From the NCBI RefSeq assembly GCF_012516315.1, contig NZ_CP051185.1, positions 951,459 through 1,015,458 on the forward strand: DNA of 64,000 nt. The letters run 5' to 3'. The translations under genes and the position numbers were made by a program. Under the pieces are notes generated by a model. The model made no database searches. It had not been told where the DNA came from and saw nothing but the letters and a program-made list of their open reading frames with translations. Positions 63,591 to 64,000 of this stretch are shown here, in pieces. Each line of letters starts with the position of its first letter. The first letter of the stretch is position 1. Source of the DNA: Limnospira fusiformis SAG 85.79 (lineage in GTDB: Bacteria > Cyanobacteriota > Cyanobacteriia > Cyanobacteriales > Microcoleaceae).

Positions 63591-64000
63591 AATCAGGAGG
63601 GTTATTGATACCTGATTCTACATTACCATAAATGCCCAAAATTAACCCGCTTTTTCACAGACACCTGATTTATCACGGCTGGGAAAGTTGGGTTGCGCTG
63701 CGCTTCACCCAACCTACTAAAGCGCTGGGTTGAGACACTGGCTCATAATCAGGAGGGTTATTGATACCTGATTCTACATTACCATAAATGCCCAAAATTA
63801 ACCCGCTTTTTCACAGACACCTGATTTATCACGGCTGGGAAAGTTGGGTTGCGCTGCGCTTCACCCAACCTACTAAAGCGCTGGGTTGAGACACTGGCTC
63901 ATAATCAGGAGGGTTATTGATACCTGATTCTACATTACCATAAATGCCCAAAATTAACCCGCTTTTTCACAGAAACCCGGTGGCTCACGGCTGGCTGGGA
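63591..64000. repeat. 156-bp tandem scars beyond paralog 4
   Basis: Two more scar units with the MSQCLNPAL minigene (ATG at 63746 and 63902, period 156), then the start of another spacer that runs off the window and ends with a version like that between paralogs 1 and 2. The cluster therefore continues past base 64000. Confidence 0.85.

Overview
The window looks like chromosome from a filamentous cyanobacterium, probably Arthrospira/Limnospira-like; the genus is an inference. The evidence is the very frequent HIP1 octamer GCGATCGC and cyanobacterial genes: ZipN/Ftn2, TxlA, an HCF173-like dehydrogenase, a phytol-kinase-like protein, an FHA-fused PBP, CofH, an 8-HDF-type photolyase and the NIL-ferredoxin. 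Housekeeping genes are scattered on both strands among many short repeats and mobile elements.

Layout. 0-6.3 kb: end of rimO, a repeat block, aroA, two unknown genes, then a decayed IS630 element between remnants of two other genes, the second a NACHT/HEAT protein tail. 6.4-8.6 kb: small membrane proteins and the HCF173-like gene. 8.6-10.7 kb: a complete PvuII-type restriction-modification cassette (M, C, R) between 108-bp direct repeats that copy the end of the preceding gene. 10.8-19.8 kb: exported or unknown proteins, an M42 peptidase, an ORF-less group II intron in the leader of a His-rich secreted protein, a coiled-coil protein and a phytol-kinase-like protein. 20.0-21.8 kb: an IscB/omega-RNA element downstream of a 50-aa gene. 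22.1-30.1 kb: txlA, NIL-ferredoxin, larE, a DUF4912 protein with a very large SGVG repeat, and zipN with an apparent frameshift. 30.3-30.7 kb: a second omega-RNA element with no iscB. 31-37.7 kb: a carbon-metabolism group (pdhA, ackA, phosphoketolase, glk). 38-54.4 kb: an alpha-2-macroglobulin-like lipoprotein, a ParA-like/HEPN pair, tRNA-Glu, an FHA-PBP, cofH, a TPR protein, folK, nudix, photolyase and tRNA-Leu. 54.5-64 kb: a 162-bp tandem array that echoes the tRNA-Leu 3' end, then four tandem zinc-ribbon/Ser-Thr kinase/FGE-sulfatase genes.

Main discoveries. (1) The C-termini of the four kinase-FGE paralogs differ almost only at codon positions 1 and 2 of NNC-type codons. That is the pattern expected of variable regions written by a diversity-generating retroelement acting in trans; no reverse transcriptase or template was recognised in this window. 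(2) A stand-alone omega-RNA lies 9 kb from the iscB locus, and its putative guide matches an apparently unoccupied copy of its own insertion site 0.26 kb away. (3) The PvuII-like cassette shows insertion with a long target duplication. (4) A structurally complete 913-nt group II intron carries no protein. (5) Deletion scars inside the kinase cluster leave identical nine-codon minigenes.

How genes may work together. Phosphoketolase, acetate kinase, pyruvate dehydrogenase E1-alpha and glucokinase are neighbours in acetyl-phosphate/acetate and sugar metabolism. CofH contributes to the deazaflavin chromophore that the nearby photolyase type uses. The C protein is expected to control timing of the restriction enzyme through C-boxes between M and C. 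The kinase cluster is probably a family of diversified sensor kinases. All functions come from motifs read by eye; no database search was run.
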